From NCBI GenBank assembly GCA_030635485.1, contig DAOVYS010000043.1, forward strand, positions 1-13,577: a DNA stretch of 13,577 nt, written 5' to 3'. Positions 6,767 through 13,577 of this stretch are shown here, one piece after another. A program made the position numbers and the translations under genes. The notes below the pieces were generated by a model. The model saw only the letters and a list, made by a program, of their open reading frames with translations. It had not been told where the DNA came from and did no database searches. Position 1 is the first letter of the stretch. Each line of letters starts with the position of its first letter. This stretch comes from Pseudomonadota bacterium. Lineage in GTDB: Bacteria > Desulfobacterota > Desulfobulbia > Desulfobulbales > DAOVYS01.

Positions 6767-9370
6767 GTGAAAAAAGAATATTCTGAAAATGCGGCAAATT
6801 CCGGGCATGGCGGAAATATCAAAAAAATTTCCAAGGCATCCGGACTCCCTCCGGACAAGGTACTGGACTTCAGTGCGAGTATCAACCCACTCTATCCTCC
6901 TGAATGGCTGAGATCGGTTCTCAGTCGAAACATAGAACAGCTGATTCACTACCCTGACCCCGATTCAACGGAATTTGTGAATGCGATTGGTGAAAAATTC
7001 GGTGTAGACCGAGACAGGATTGTAGTGGGCAATGGATCCACTGAGATAATCTTTGCATTGCCAAGGGCGCTGGAGATATCAAGAGCAGTAATTCCCGTGC
7101 CCTCGTATATGGATTACGCTACAGGCGCAAAGCAGGCCGGTCTTACTGTTGAATCCTTCCGATTGGAGGAATCACGAGCATTTGAGATCAACTGGCCTGA
7201 ACTGACCACCCATCTGCACGGCAATGAAATCGTCATCCTGGGTCAGCCGAACAACCCCACCGGAACGCTATTCAACACAGATAATTTCGTGAACACCGCG
7301 AAAAAAAATCCGTCAACCATATTCGTGATTGATGAAGCCTTTGCCGATTTTGTCGATGGATACACGCCTCTTGTTCAAAGCTCTCTAAAAAATGTGATCA
7401 CAATCCGTTCACTGACCAAATTCTATGCCATTCCGGGCCTTCGCCTCGGTTTTGCCGTTGCATCACCCGGGATCGCGAAACAGATCCGCGGTCAAATACT
7501 GCCGTGGACCGTTAATACGCTTGCCCAGGCAGTCGGCGCCGCAGCTTTAAAAGATGAAAAATACGCTGTCAGGACAAGGGAGTTTGTCCGCGTCCAAAGG
7601 GATCGGCTTAAGGCCGATCTCTCAAGGATTCCGGGAATTAAGGTCTTTCCGGGATATGCCAACTATCTGCTGGCCAGGCTGAATAATAAGGGACCGAATT
7701 CAATAAACGGGCACGATCTTGCCGGACGTCTCCTTGAAAACGGAATCGCCATCCGCATATGCGACAATTTTGAAGGCCTTGATGAGAGATACTTTCGGGT
7801 CGCTGTACGCACCGAGTCTGAAAACAAAAGGCTGATTTCAGCCATCAAAAAAGCGCTTGGATCAGTCCGAAGCATCAAGCAAAAAAAACAGACCCCGGCG
7901 CTCATGTTTCAAGGAACCGGGTCTGATGCGGGGAAAAGCATTCTCACAACCGCTCTCTGCAGAATCCTTCTCCAGGACGGGATAAGCATAGCCCCTTTCA
8001 AGGCCCAGAACATGTCTCTCAATTCATTTGTAACCCGTTCCGGAGAAGAAATGGGAAGAGCACAGGTAGTCCAGGCCCAGGCATGCAGGCTGGACCCTGA
8101 TGTGCGTATGAACCCGGTGCTGTTAAAACCGGACAGCGACACGGGAAGCCAGATCATCCTGAACGGAAAACCGGTCGCTAATATGACCGTGGAGGAATAT
8201 ATCAGCTATAAGCCAAAGGCTTTTGCCGCAGCCCAAGATGCCTATGATTCACTCGCGTCCGAACATGACGTGATAATTCTCGAAGGCGCGGGCAGTCCGG
8301 CAGAGGTCAACCTGAAACACGATGATATTGTCAATATGCGCATGGCCCGTTATGCCGACGCCCCTGTCCTGCTTATAGGCGACATTGACCGGGGAGGCGT
8401 GTTCGCCTCATTCGTGGGCACAATGGAAGTACTTGCGGAATGGGAAAGGAAGATGGTGGCAGGTTTTATAATAAACCGTTTCAGGGGCAGAAGTTCACTT
8501 TTAGAGGATGCTATTTCATATACTGAAAAATATACCGGACGCCCGACAATGGGGGTAATTCCCTACATCAAAGACCTTGGACTACCGGAGGAAGATTCGG
8601 TCAGCTACAAGAGCGGAATTCTGGACAGGCCCCGTCCGTCCGAAGACCATGTGGAGATCGCGCTGATCGATCTGCCGCACATCTCGAATTTTACCGATTT
8701 CTCTCCCCTGTCCGAAGAGCCGGATGTGTATCTCAGGATCGTCCGCAAAGCGGATGAACTGGACCGACCCGACGCAATCATCATACCGGGCAGTAAAAAC
8801 GTGATCAGCGACATCACATATCTTGAGAAAAGCGGACTTGTAAAAAAAATACTGGCTGCGGCAAAATCAGGTTCATCCGAGATAATAGGCATATGCGGAG
8901 GATATCAGATGCTGGGCAGGGAAATCCGTGACCCCTCCTGCCTGGAATCGACCGGCAGATCTCTGAAAGGGCTTTGCTTGCTTGATCTTGTCACAGTGCT
9001 TGAAAAGGAAAAGACCCTTACGCGGCAGCAGGCAATCCATATCGAATCAGGCTGTGAGGTCCATGGTTACGAAATCCACCACGGACAGAGCAGGGCCGGC
9101 AATGGCGAATTTGCCCTGAAAATGCCCGACAAAACCTTGGCAGGAACTGTTTCAAAAGACAAGATGATCTGGGGCACATATCTTCACGGGATCTTTGACG
9201 CGGATCAATTCCGTCGCTGGTTTATCGACCGGCTGCGCACCGGAAAAGGGCTCCCTCCGATTAACAGGGTCAAGACACGGTATGACCTTGAACCAGCATT
9301 TGACAGGCTGGCGGATACGGTTCGGTCGCATATCGACATAAAACAGATCTATCGTCTTCTGGGATTGTAA
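6767..9370 (+). CDS. cobD-cbiP: Fused L-threonine-O-3-phosphate decarboxylase and cobyric acid synthase
   Basis: This 867-residue protein joins two cobalamin enzymes. Residues 1 to about 362 are a fold-type-I PLP enzyme like Salmonella CobD: HGGN near the start, GNGSTE, QPNNPTGT, DEAFADF, and PLP lysine K218 in SLTKFYAIPGLRLGF. This part decarboxylates threonine phosphate to (R)-1-amino-2-propanol phosphate. After a Lys-rich linker (SIKQKKQ), residues 376-867 are CbiP/CobQ: the nucleotide-binding loop GTGSDAGKS (383-391), FKAQNMSLNS, EGAGSPAEVNL, GDIDRGGVFAS, the amidotransferase nucleophile C710 in GICGGYQMLG, and H807 in TYLHG. This part performs the glutamine-dependent amidations giving adenosylcobyric acid. 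The GTG start lies 2 nt after the ParB-like stop, and the stop overlaps the cbiB ATG (TAATG). Both halves keep their key residues, so a working bifunctional protein is likely. Confidence 0.94.
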   Translation: MKKEYSENAANSGHGGNIKKISKASGLPPDKVLDFSASINPLYPPEWLRSVLSRNIEQLIHYPDPDSTEFVNAIGEKFGVDRDRIVVGNGSTEIIFALPRALEISRAVIPVPSYMDYATGAKQAGLTVESFRLEESRAFEINWPELTTHLHGNEIVILGQPNNPTGTLFNTDNFVNTAKKNPSTIFVIDEAFADFVDGYTPLVQSSLKNVITIRSLTKFYAIPGLRLGFAVASPGIAKQIRGQILPWTVNTLAQAVGAAALKDEKYAVRTREFVRVQRDRLKADLSRIPGIKVFPGYANYLLARLNNKGPNSINGHDLAGRLLENGIAIRICDNFEGLDERYFRVAVRTESENKRLISAIKKALGSVRSIKQKKQTPALMFQGTGSDAGKSILTTALCRILLQDGISIAPFKAQNMSLNSFVTRSGEEMGRAQVVQAQACRLDPDVRMNPVLLKPDSDTGSQIILNGKPVANMTVEEYISYKPKAFAAAQDAYDSLASEHDVIILEGAGSPAEVNLKHDDIVNMRMARYADAPVLLIGDIDRGGVFASFVGTMEVLAEWERKMVAGFIINRFRGRSSLLEDAISYTEKYTGRPTMGVIPYIKDLGLPEEDSVSYKSGILDRPRPSEDHVEIALIDLPHISNFTDFSPLSEEPDVYLRIVRKADELDRPDAIIIPGSKNVISDITYLEKSGLVKKILAAAKSGSSEIIGICGGYQMLGREIRDPSCLESTGRSLKGLCLLDLVTVLEKEKTLTRQQAIHIESGCEVHGYEIHHGQSRAGNGEFALKMPDKTLAGTVSKDKMIWGTYLHGIFDADQFRRWFIDRLRTGKGLPPINRVKTRYDLEPAFDRLADTVRSHIDIKQIYRLLGL

Positions 9371-10323
9371 TGCAGCTTGAGCTACAAATTGTTTCAGCCC
9401 TTCTGCTGGATCAGCTTTTCGGGGATCCGCGCTTTCTGCCTCATCCCGTAAAACTGATCGGAAGGACTGCAAGGACGCTGGAACATTTTTTTCTAAAACA
9501 GATCAGCAACCATTATATTGCCGGGGCATTCACGGTTTTCTCAGTGCTCCTCGCAACCGGATTTATCACGCTTGCGCTCCTTGATGCGGCCACACGGCTG
9601 CATCCGTGGATCAAAGACGCGGCATCCATCTTCATATTGTACACGACCATTGCGGCCAAGGATCTTGCACGACACAGCATGGCTGTATATAAAAGCCTTG
9701 AAAAGCCGGATCTTACGGAAGCGAGAAGCCGGGTCCGGATGCTGGTCGGCCGTGACACAGCCGATCTGGATAAGCCCCAAGTCACATCCGCCTGCGTGGA
9801 GAGTGTGGCTGAAAATCTGGTGGACGGTGTTATTGCTCCTCTATTTTTTGCCGTACTGGCCGGCCCGGTGGGCGCCATGCTCTACAAGGCGGTAAACACC
9901 ATGGATTCCATGTTTGGGTACAAAAACGAACGTTATCTGAAATTCGGGCTTGTGGCCGCAAGGCTTGACGACCTTGCCAATCTGATTCCGGCCCGTATCT
10001 CATCCCTTCTGGTAATTATTTCAGCGGCCATTCTTAGACTCAATCCAAAAGGCTCGTTTCAAATACTTCGACGCGACCGATACAACCATACAAGCCCCAA
10101 CGCCGGACACACCGAGGCTGCCGTTGCCGGCGCCCTCGGGATCAGACTCGGCGGCCGGAGTTACTATTTTGGAAAGCCCGTGGACAAACCCACGCTCGGC
10201 GACCCGGAAAATCCGGTCGTCCCTGCTCACATCCTTCAAGTCAATCGGCTGATGTTCCTCTCCACGTTCCTCGGCGCCCTGTTTTTCCTCTCAACGCGTA
10301 TGCTGGCATCAGGGGGCATGTAA
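9370..10323 (+). CDS. cbiB: Adenosylcobinamide-phosphate synthase CbiB
   Basis: CbiB is an inner-membrane enzyme that couples adenosylcobyric acid to aminopropanol phosphate, giving adenosylcobinamide phosphate. The 317 residues show the family signatures DQLFGDPRFLPHPV (near residues 14-27), LVGRDTADLDKPQV with SACVESVAENLVDGVIAPLF, YKAVNTMDSMFGYK, and the C-terminal SPNAGHTEAAVAGALGIRLGG. Several hydrophobic segments (about 46-68, 77-90, 153-172, 210-226, 289-306) agree with a membrane protein. The ATG overlaps the stop of the fusion gene by one base, so translation is coupled. Its two substrates are the products of the two halves of that upstream protein, which makes the order of genes follow the pathway. 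No cobalamin riboswitch is seen in this window. Confidence 0.95.
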   Translation: MQLELQIVSALLLDQLFGDPRFLPHPVKLIGRTARTLEHFFLKQISNHYIAGAFTVFSVLLATGFITLALLDAATRLHPWIKDAASIFILYTTIAAKDLARHSMAVYKSLEKPDLTEARSRVRMLVGRDTADLDKPQVTSACVESVAENLVDGVIAPLFFAVLAGPVGAMLYKAVNTMDSMFGYKNERYLKFGLVAARLDDLANLIPARISSLLVIISAAILRLNPKGSFQILRRDRYNHTSPNAGHTEAAVAGALGIRLGGRSYYFGKPVDKPTLGDPENPVVPAHILQVNRLMFLSTFLGALFFLSTRMLASGGM

Positions 10324-10327
10324 AAAA

Positions 10328-10525
10328 ATGAAAGCAACAGCCAATGAACAGGAACTAAAACTGAATTGCCTCTATTGCAACAATGAAGCGAAAATCAAAG
10401 GACGCTGACATAATGCGCGTGTAGTCTGCACGGTGTGCGGACAGGAACTGCCGGTCCGAGCCTATGAAGAGCAGATAGAAGAGTGGAAGGAGAAAGCTTG
10501 CGGATATATTAACGAAGAAATTTGA
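10328..10525 (+). pseudogene. Small zinc-ribbon-like gene with in-frame TGA: nonsense pseudogene or selenoprotein candidate
   Basis: From ATG 10328 one frame runs 65 codons to TGA 10523, interrupted only by TGA at codon 27 (10406-10408). Two CxxC pairs (C14-C17 in NCLYCNN, C34-C37 in VCTVCGQ) lie on either side of the TGA, and a Glu/Lys-rich helix follows (AYEEQIEEWKEK). The pattern is a small zinc ribbon with a helical tail, and because it spans the TGA the whole frame is, or recently was, coding. AGGGGG (10311-10316) could be the ribosome site; the ATG is 4 nt after the cbiB stop. The interruption is a base substitution, not a frameshift. A Trp codon (TGG) changed to TGA is the simplest explanation. 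Alternatively the TGA encodes selenocysteine: a bulged hairpin with loop AGTCT follows it (10413-10436). I do not recognise the family. TGA is an ordinary stop elsewhere in this window. Confidence 0.55.
10413..10436 (+). promoter_or_regulatory. SECIS-like hairpin downstream of in-frame TGA
   Basis: Four nt after the in-frame TGA the RNA can pair ATGC (10413-10416) with GGTGT-side bases 10433-10436, leave G10417 bulged, then pair CGTGT (10418-10422) with GCACG (10428-10432), with loop AGTCT (10423-10427). A G sits at the second loop position. GTCTGCAC here also occurs, as I recall it, in the E. coli fdhF SECIS apical region. The distance from TGA to loop, 14 nt, is short for this class. Several pairs are G-U wobbles, and chance is possible. 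Confidence 0.25.
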
Positions 10526-10584
10526 AAACAAATATCATCAAATAGTTGAGTGGGGGGAACAACCTCCATTAATTCATCATACAG

Positions 10585-10668
10585 ACTGTTGCGGGTTGCG
10601 GGTTATAATAAACCCGGAAAAGTTCGGCGCTGTCAACTTGCAACCCGTAACCCACAACCCGCAACAGT
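10585..10668. repeat. GGGTTGC-heptad inverted repeat between convergent genes
   Basis: ACTGTTGCGGGTTGCGGGTTA (10585-10605) is nearly mirrored by the complement of 10648-10668 (ACTGTTGCGGGTTGTGGGTTA), one mismatch in 21. Both arms are built from the 7-bp unit CGGGTTG and variants; the right arm has one further copy inward (10642-10647). The left arm also pairs with AACCCG at 10611-10616 to make a small inner hairpin. It lies between the 3' ends of the zinc-ribbon-like frame and the ompH gene. A TTTT follows the right arm, so it may act as a two-way terminator. Confidence 0.68.
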
Positions 10669-10679
10669 TTTACCAATAA

Positions 10680-11249
10680 TTATTCAGCCAGGCGCTTGTC
10701 CATTTCCTTTCGCACCTGCTCACTGATGTCCATGGAATCATCCGTATACAAAAGCCCTATCCTTGACTGCAGGCCTTTTCTCGTATTTTCCATAATCATG
10801 GCGTAATTTCCGTTTTTCCCTACCTCGGCGATAACCTCATGCAAAACCTTGAGGATAGGTTCCATGACCTTCTTTTCCAGCTGCTTCATCTCATATTGAG
10901 CATCCTCGGTCTCCCGCTTCAGTTCCCGAATTTTATCCCCAAAGGCCCTCTCTTCTGCCGCGATTGCCTTTTCGCTCATTACAGTGCTCCTCTTTTGCAA
11001 ATCCGCTCGGAGGGCATCCATTTTTTTCTGTTCCGCCTCAAATTTTTCCCTGAATTCAGCGGCCTTGGCCTCAAGAATCTGCCTTGCCTTCAGGCCGACC
11101 TCGGATTCAGAAAGAATCTGCTGAATACTGATGGTTCCGATCTTGATCTGGTCTTTGGTCTGTGCCTGGGCCTGGGCTAAATCCATTCCAAAAAACAGAC
11201 TCATGAATCCCAAAACGAAAAACAACAGACACGCTCTTAAAATATTCAT
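10680..11249 (-). CDS. ompH: Skp/OmpH-family periplasmic chaperone
   Basis: Skp-family proteins hold unfolded outer-membrane proteins in the periplasm. The 189 residues begin with a signal peptide (MNILRACLLFFVLGFMSLFFGMDLAQA, cleavage likely within AQAQA). The mature part starts with KIGTISIQQILSESEVGLKA, the usual beta-strand and helix opening of the OmpH domain. A long charged coiled coil follows (about residues 58-130, rich in Glu, Lys and Arg), and the C-terminal strand region is NYAMIMENTRKGLQSRIGLLYTDDSMDIS, which resembles the family ending. The ATG at 11249 is chosen over an upstream in-frame ATG at 11312 because GGGAG lies 6 nt before it and the signal peptide starts there. It is downstream of pal on the same strand but separated by a hairpin terminator-like sequence, so the two may be transcribed separately. 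Confidence 0.9.
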   Translation of the reverse strand: MNILRACLLFFVLGFMSLFFGMDLAQAQAQTKDQIKIGTISIQQILSESEVGLKARQILEAKAAEFREKFEAEQKKMDALRADLQKRSTVMSEKAIAAEERAFGDKIRELKRETEDAQYEMKQLEKKVMEPILKVLHEVIAEVGKNGNYAMIMENTRKGLQSRIGLLYTDDSMDISEQVRKEMDKRLAE

Positions 11250-11255
11250 TGAAAA

Positions 11256-11260
11256 CTCCC
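11256..11260 (-). promoter_or_regulatory. Ribosome binding site deciding the ompH start
   Basis: On the minus strand GGGAG (11260-11256) is 6 nt before the ATG at 11249. The alternative in-frame ATG at 11312 would add 21 polar residues before the signal peptide and has no comparable site. Confidence 0.6.
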
Positions 11261-11342
11261 TGTCGACCAGTTGTCCTGTGTCGGGCAAAACATGTACCCT
11301 TACCAGACCCATTGGCCGATTTTTTTATCATATCAACACAAA

Positions 11343-11369
11343 GGGGAATGCCGGACTCTGGCATCCCCC
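11343..11369 (-). terminator. Hairpin terminator candidate after pal
   Basis: GGGGAATGCC (11343-11352) pairs with GGCATCCCCC (11360-11369) around a 7-nt loop, with one internal mismatch. On the minus strand it lies 36 nt past the pal stop and is followed by CTTTGTGTT, a weak T-rich tail, so it may terminate or attenuate transcription before ompH. Confidence 0.5.
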
Positions 11370-11404
11370 TAAACATTTACCCAAAATCAAAACAAAAATA
11401 TCAG

Positions 11405-11992
11405 CTATCTGGTAATTACAAAATCGTCCCTACGATTCTGAGACCATGACAATTCATCATGCCCATAATTCAACGGCTTTTCTTCACCATAGCTGATGGT
11501 CTCAATCCGGCTTCCCTCAACCCCGAGGTTCGTCAGATATTTTTTGGCGCTCCTGGCACGTCTCTCACCAAGGGCCATGTTGTATTCGTTGGTTCCGCGT
11601 TCATCGCAATTACCTTCGATTCGTATTCTGACGGACAGACGTTGTTTAAGAAAATCGGCATCCTCTTCAATACGGGCTCTCTGGTCAACCCGGACATTAA
11701 ACTTATCAAAATCAAAATATATGGGAAGCATGGGACTTGACGTCCTGCCTTCCAGTATTACTGCTCCTGCTTCTCCGCCTCTGCTTACATCCGAAGCAAG
11801 AGACTCCTCAGACCCGATGCCGCTTCTGGCATCTGCTTCAGCAGCGGCATCGATCGATTCCTGGTCGGCTGCCACGGCCTCGCCTTCATCGGCGCCCTGG
11901 ACTTTCTTTTTCCCACACCCGCTTGCAAAAATCGAGAGGGATGCGGTCAATGTCACTACAGCCAACAGCCGAAAAAATTCTCCCTTTGTCAT
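11405..11992 (-). CDS. pal: Pal-like peptidoglycan-associated lipoprotein (OmpA-family C-terminal domain)
   Basis: Pal anchors the outer membrane to peptidoglycan and works with the Tol complex. The 195-residue protein has a lipoprotein signal peptide (MTKGEFFRLLAVVTLTASLSIFASGC) with acylated Cys at residue 26; the lipobox reads ASGC. A low-complexity acidic and alanine-rich linker follows (about 30-85). From about residue 90 the OmpA-like domain is clear: IYFDFDKFNVR, then IEGNCDERGTNEYNMALGERRA, a near-exact Pal hallmark, and ISYGEEKPLNYG. The ATG at 11992 is preferred to one at 12052 because GAGGAGG lies 9 nt before it and the signal sequence begins there. None of the tolQRAB genes is in the window. 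Its neighbour downstream, ompH, also serves the envelope. Confidence 0.94.
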   Translation of the reverse strand: MTKGEFFRLLAVVTLTASLSIFASGCGKKKVQGADEGEAVAADQESIDAAAEADARSGIGSEESLASDVSRGGEAGAVILEGRTSSPMLPIYFDFDKFNVRVDQRARIEEDADFLKQRLSVRIRIEGNCDERGTNEYNMALGERRARSAKKYLTNLGVEGSRIETISYGEEKPLNYGHDELSWSQNRRDDFVITR

Positions 11993-12001
11993 CTTTATCT
12001 T

Positions 12002-12008
12002 CCTCCTC
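12002..12008 (-). promoter_or_regulatory. Strong ribosome binding site deciding the pal start
   Basis: Minus-strand GAGGAGG (12008-12002) is 9 nt before ATG 11992. It excludes the longer reading from 12052, whose extra 20 residues would sit in front of the lipoprotein signal peptide. Confidence 0.75.
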
Positions 12009-12052
12009 AAATAAGATTTATACAAATTCGAAAAAAACGAAACCGTATTCAA

Positions 12053-12081
12053 TACGTATCTCTCACTTAATAATTTTTCAA
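12053..12081 (-). promoter_or_regulatory. Candidate sigma-70-type promoter for pal
   Basis: On the minus strand TTGAAA (12081-12076) is followed after 17 nt by TACGTA (12058-12053), in a very AT-rich stretch about 60 nt before the pal start codon. Spacing and the -35 are good; the -10 is imperfect. A small palindrome CGTATTCAATACG at 12044-12056 overlaps the -10. This is inference from sequence only. Confidence 0.35.
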
Positions 12082-12312
12082 CTTAAAAAAATCATTATGG
12101 AAATTCAATCTTTTTTTAAATAATAATGATAATCTTACTAAAACTCCCAACAAATTATCATCACACACGCCTGAAAGTTTTTTCCCTCAATCACATTAAC
12201 GCTTGCAAAACACTCCCCAAACGAGCTAAATAAGTGGGTAATTAAGTATAAACTCAATCCACACAATAATTATATCAGCATAATGCCAAAATATAACTAA
12301 AAACACCAAACT
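12082..12312. other. AT-rich gene-free stretch between pal and the second phosphorylase
   Basis: This is most of the left part of the 484-bp gap 11993-12476. No open frame with a ribosome site or family resemblance is seen on either strand. It is strongly AT-rich. One weak plus-strand promoter-like pair, TTGCAA (12203-12208) and TAAATA (12227-12232) with 18 nt between, could serve the second phosphorylase gene. Nothing else in it is recognised. Confidence 0.35.
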
Positions 12313-12422
12313 GTAACTATTCTGCAGCGCTTCATAGGGAGGCAAGCAGGTTGATCAGCTATACATTATCAGTATGCTGGGCGACCTGATTGCCTCCTAT
12401 GGAGTGCTGCTGAATAGTTACC
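12313..12422. repeat. 110-bp near-palindrome (47-nt arms, 16-nt loop)
   Basis: The left arm 12313-12359 (GTAACTATTC.GCAGC.CT.CATAGG and on to CAGC) is repeated in reverse complement at 12376-12422 with about 39 of 46 aligned positions alike and one single-base gap. The loop is 12360-12375. The transcript in either direction could form a very long hairpin. It lies 54 bp before the second phosphorylase start codon. It differs in sequence from the other repeats in this window. It is probably a mobile-element-derived (MITE/REP-like) palindrome; a regulatory role is possible but unproven. Confidence 0.75.
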
Positions 12423-12476
12423 ACACATTGACTATCTTCCGGCACCCCTTTAGCGGCAGCCGTATTATGACATATC

Positions 12477-13577
12477 ATGACAACAAAAAGCATCATCGAT
12501 CCCGACCAGGTCCTTCGCAGCATGCTCTCGTCGAATCATCTGGGCACATTCTTCGGCGTATCCCAGAAGGTCCTGGATAATGTCTGGGACAACCTCACCT
12601 CTCCGGATAGAAACTCGGTTACATACATCTCAATGGAAATCGGCGCTGACCGGGATGTCTTCCATCCCGTGCAGACCAGACTGCTCGAAATGGATATAAC
12701 CGGCAGCACCAATCCCGATCTCGACAAATTCACCAAGATGTTTCTCAAAGGGCCGTCCAAAATACCTAATTATGGCGGCGGCCTGGGAATTCTGGCCGGA
12801 GACACCCTGAAGAGTTTTGCCGACAATAAGATTCCTGTATTGGGCATATCTCTTCTGTACAAAAAAGGCTATTTCTCTCAACTGGTGGACTCACAGATCG
12901 GCCAGATCGCCTGGACCAAGGAATGGGAACCTGAGAACACGGCTTCTCTGTACCTGTTGAAGGATCCGAAAAACCCCGATGTCCCACTTCAAGTAAAGGT
13001 GCCCTTCTTTAGCAGAAACGATAAAATTACACATGCCTGCGCCCATCTCTGGTTAAAATTGGAAGCGGCTGATGACCTGGAATTCTTTGTCCCGGAGATC
13101 CTTCTCGATTACAGCGTGGAATCATCTCCGGATTTCATCAGGGAAGCGGCCCAGCTTCTTTACGACAGCAGTTCCGAGCGGACCAAGGCCATACAGAGGC
13201 GTCTTCTGGGGGCCGGGGTTATTTCGGTTATGAAGGCGCTAGGTATAACGTCAAAAACAATCCACTTAAATGAACAACACGGTGTGACCATTGTACTATG
13301 TCTCATTAAAGAGCTGCTTGAGGCCCGACTCGGCCACGATTACATACAACGCGCAACGGATCAGGACATACACGAGGCTGCACGAAAAGTATCCGAACAA
13401 ATCGTCTATACAATCCATACACCGGTAAAAGCGGGCCACGATCGGTTTGAGCGTGATCTCTTATCGGGCATTGCTCATTCATTCTGCATAAGAATCCTTA
13501 ATCTTCTGGCAAAGGACAGAGAACAGCCCAGCTGTTTTAATTTTACAACCCTGGCAATGCATGTGAATCGTACCACA
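12477..13577 (+). CDS. Alpha-glucan family phosphorylase, 3' part beyond the window
   Basis: An open frame of 367 codons runs from ATG 12477 to the window edge without a stop, so the gene is truncated here. It belongs to the shorter alpha-glucan phosphorylase subfamily (GT35, TIGR02094-like) and not to the 827-residue type at 930-3413. Visible signatures are YISMEIG near residue 50, GGGLGILAGDTLKSFADNKIP (residues about 100-120), GYFSQ, the RRLLGAGVISVMKALG segment, HLNEQHG where most relatives read NEGH, and THT-type IHTPVKAGHDRF. The PLP-binding half lies outside the window. The start is fixed by an in-frame TGA 9 nt before it; no good Shine-Dalgarno is visible. It would release glucose-1-phosphate from storage or maltodextrin-type glucans. 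A long palindrome lies just upstream. Confidence 0.9.
   Translation, partial: MTTKSIIDPDQVLRSMLSSNHLGTFFGVSQKVLDNVWDNLTSPDRNSVTYISMEIGADRDVFHPVQTRLLEMDITGSTNPDLDKFTKMFLKGPSKIPNYGGGLGILAGDTLKSFADNKIPVLGISLLYKKGYFSQLVDSQIGQIAWTKEWEPENTASLYLLKDPKNPDVPLQVKVPFFSRNDKITHACAHLWLKLEAADDLEFFVPEILLDYSVESSPDFIREAAQLLYDSSSERTKAIQRRLLGAGVISVMKALGITSKTIHLNEQHGVTIVLCLIKELLEARLGHDYIQRATDQDIHEAARKVSEQIVYTIHTPVKAGHDRFERDLLSGIAHSFCIRILNLLAKDREQPSCFNFTTLAMHVNRTT

Noticed and set aside
11496..12014. 172-codon plus-strand open frame rich in Ser, Ala and Pro
   Set aside because: Antisense to the Pal-like lipoprotein gene, with the low-complexity look of a shadow frame.

Overview
The window looks like chromosome from a Gram-negative, probably anaerobic bacterium of the Desulfobacterota (deltaproteobacterial, Desulfobacterales-like) type. 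The outer-membrane genes (Skp/OmpH-like, Pal-like), the anaerobic-type cobalamin genes, moderate GC and several families of palindromic mini-elements fit that group. The assignment is inference; no marker gene proves it.

Layout from the left: a small secreted helical protein of unknown function (20-499). Next is a 152-bp MITE-like element with terminal inverted repeats, then a minus-strand tRNA-Val(CAC) with its own terminator. A full-length glycogen/alpha-glucan phosphorylase (glgP) and a CCA-adding/poly(A)-polymerase-family nucleotidyltransferase with an HD domain follow, both on the minus strand. Diverging from the nucleotidyltransferase is a stand-alone response-regulator receiver (5198-5593).

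A second MITE-like element (5635-5795) ends 24 bp before a plus-strand cluster. The cluster holds an orphan ParB-like protein, a bifunctional protein joining L-threonine-O-3-phosphate decarboxylase to cobyric acid synthase, and CbiB. The two halves of the fusion make the two molecules that CbiB joins, so this is a compact late-corrinoid module whose genes are packed with +2 and -1 nt junctions. Immediately after it is a 65-codon zinc-ribbon-like reading frame interrupted by one in-frame TGA. That TGA is followed by a hairpin resembling a bacterial SECIS. It is either a nonsense-mutated gene or a candidate selenoprotein.

A GGGTTGC-heptad inverted repeat separates this plus-strand cluster from the convergent minus-strand envelope genes, a Skp/OmpH-like periplasmic chaperone and a Pal-like lipoprotein. 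Upstream of pal is a 484-bp gene-free region with promoter-like sequences and a 110-bp near-palindrome. It leads into a second, different alpha-glucan phosphorylase (plus strand), which is cut off by the right edge of the window.

The most interesting items are the TGA-containing zinc-ribbon frame, the decarboxylase-cobyrate synthase fusion with its coupled ParB-like gene, and the four distinct inverted-repeat elements in the gaps between genes.
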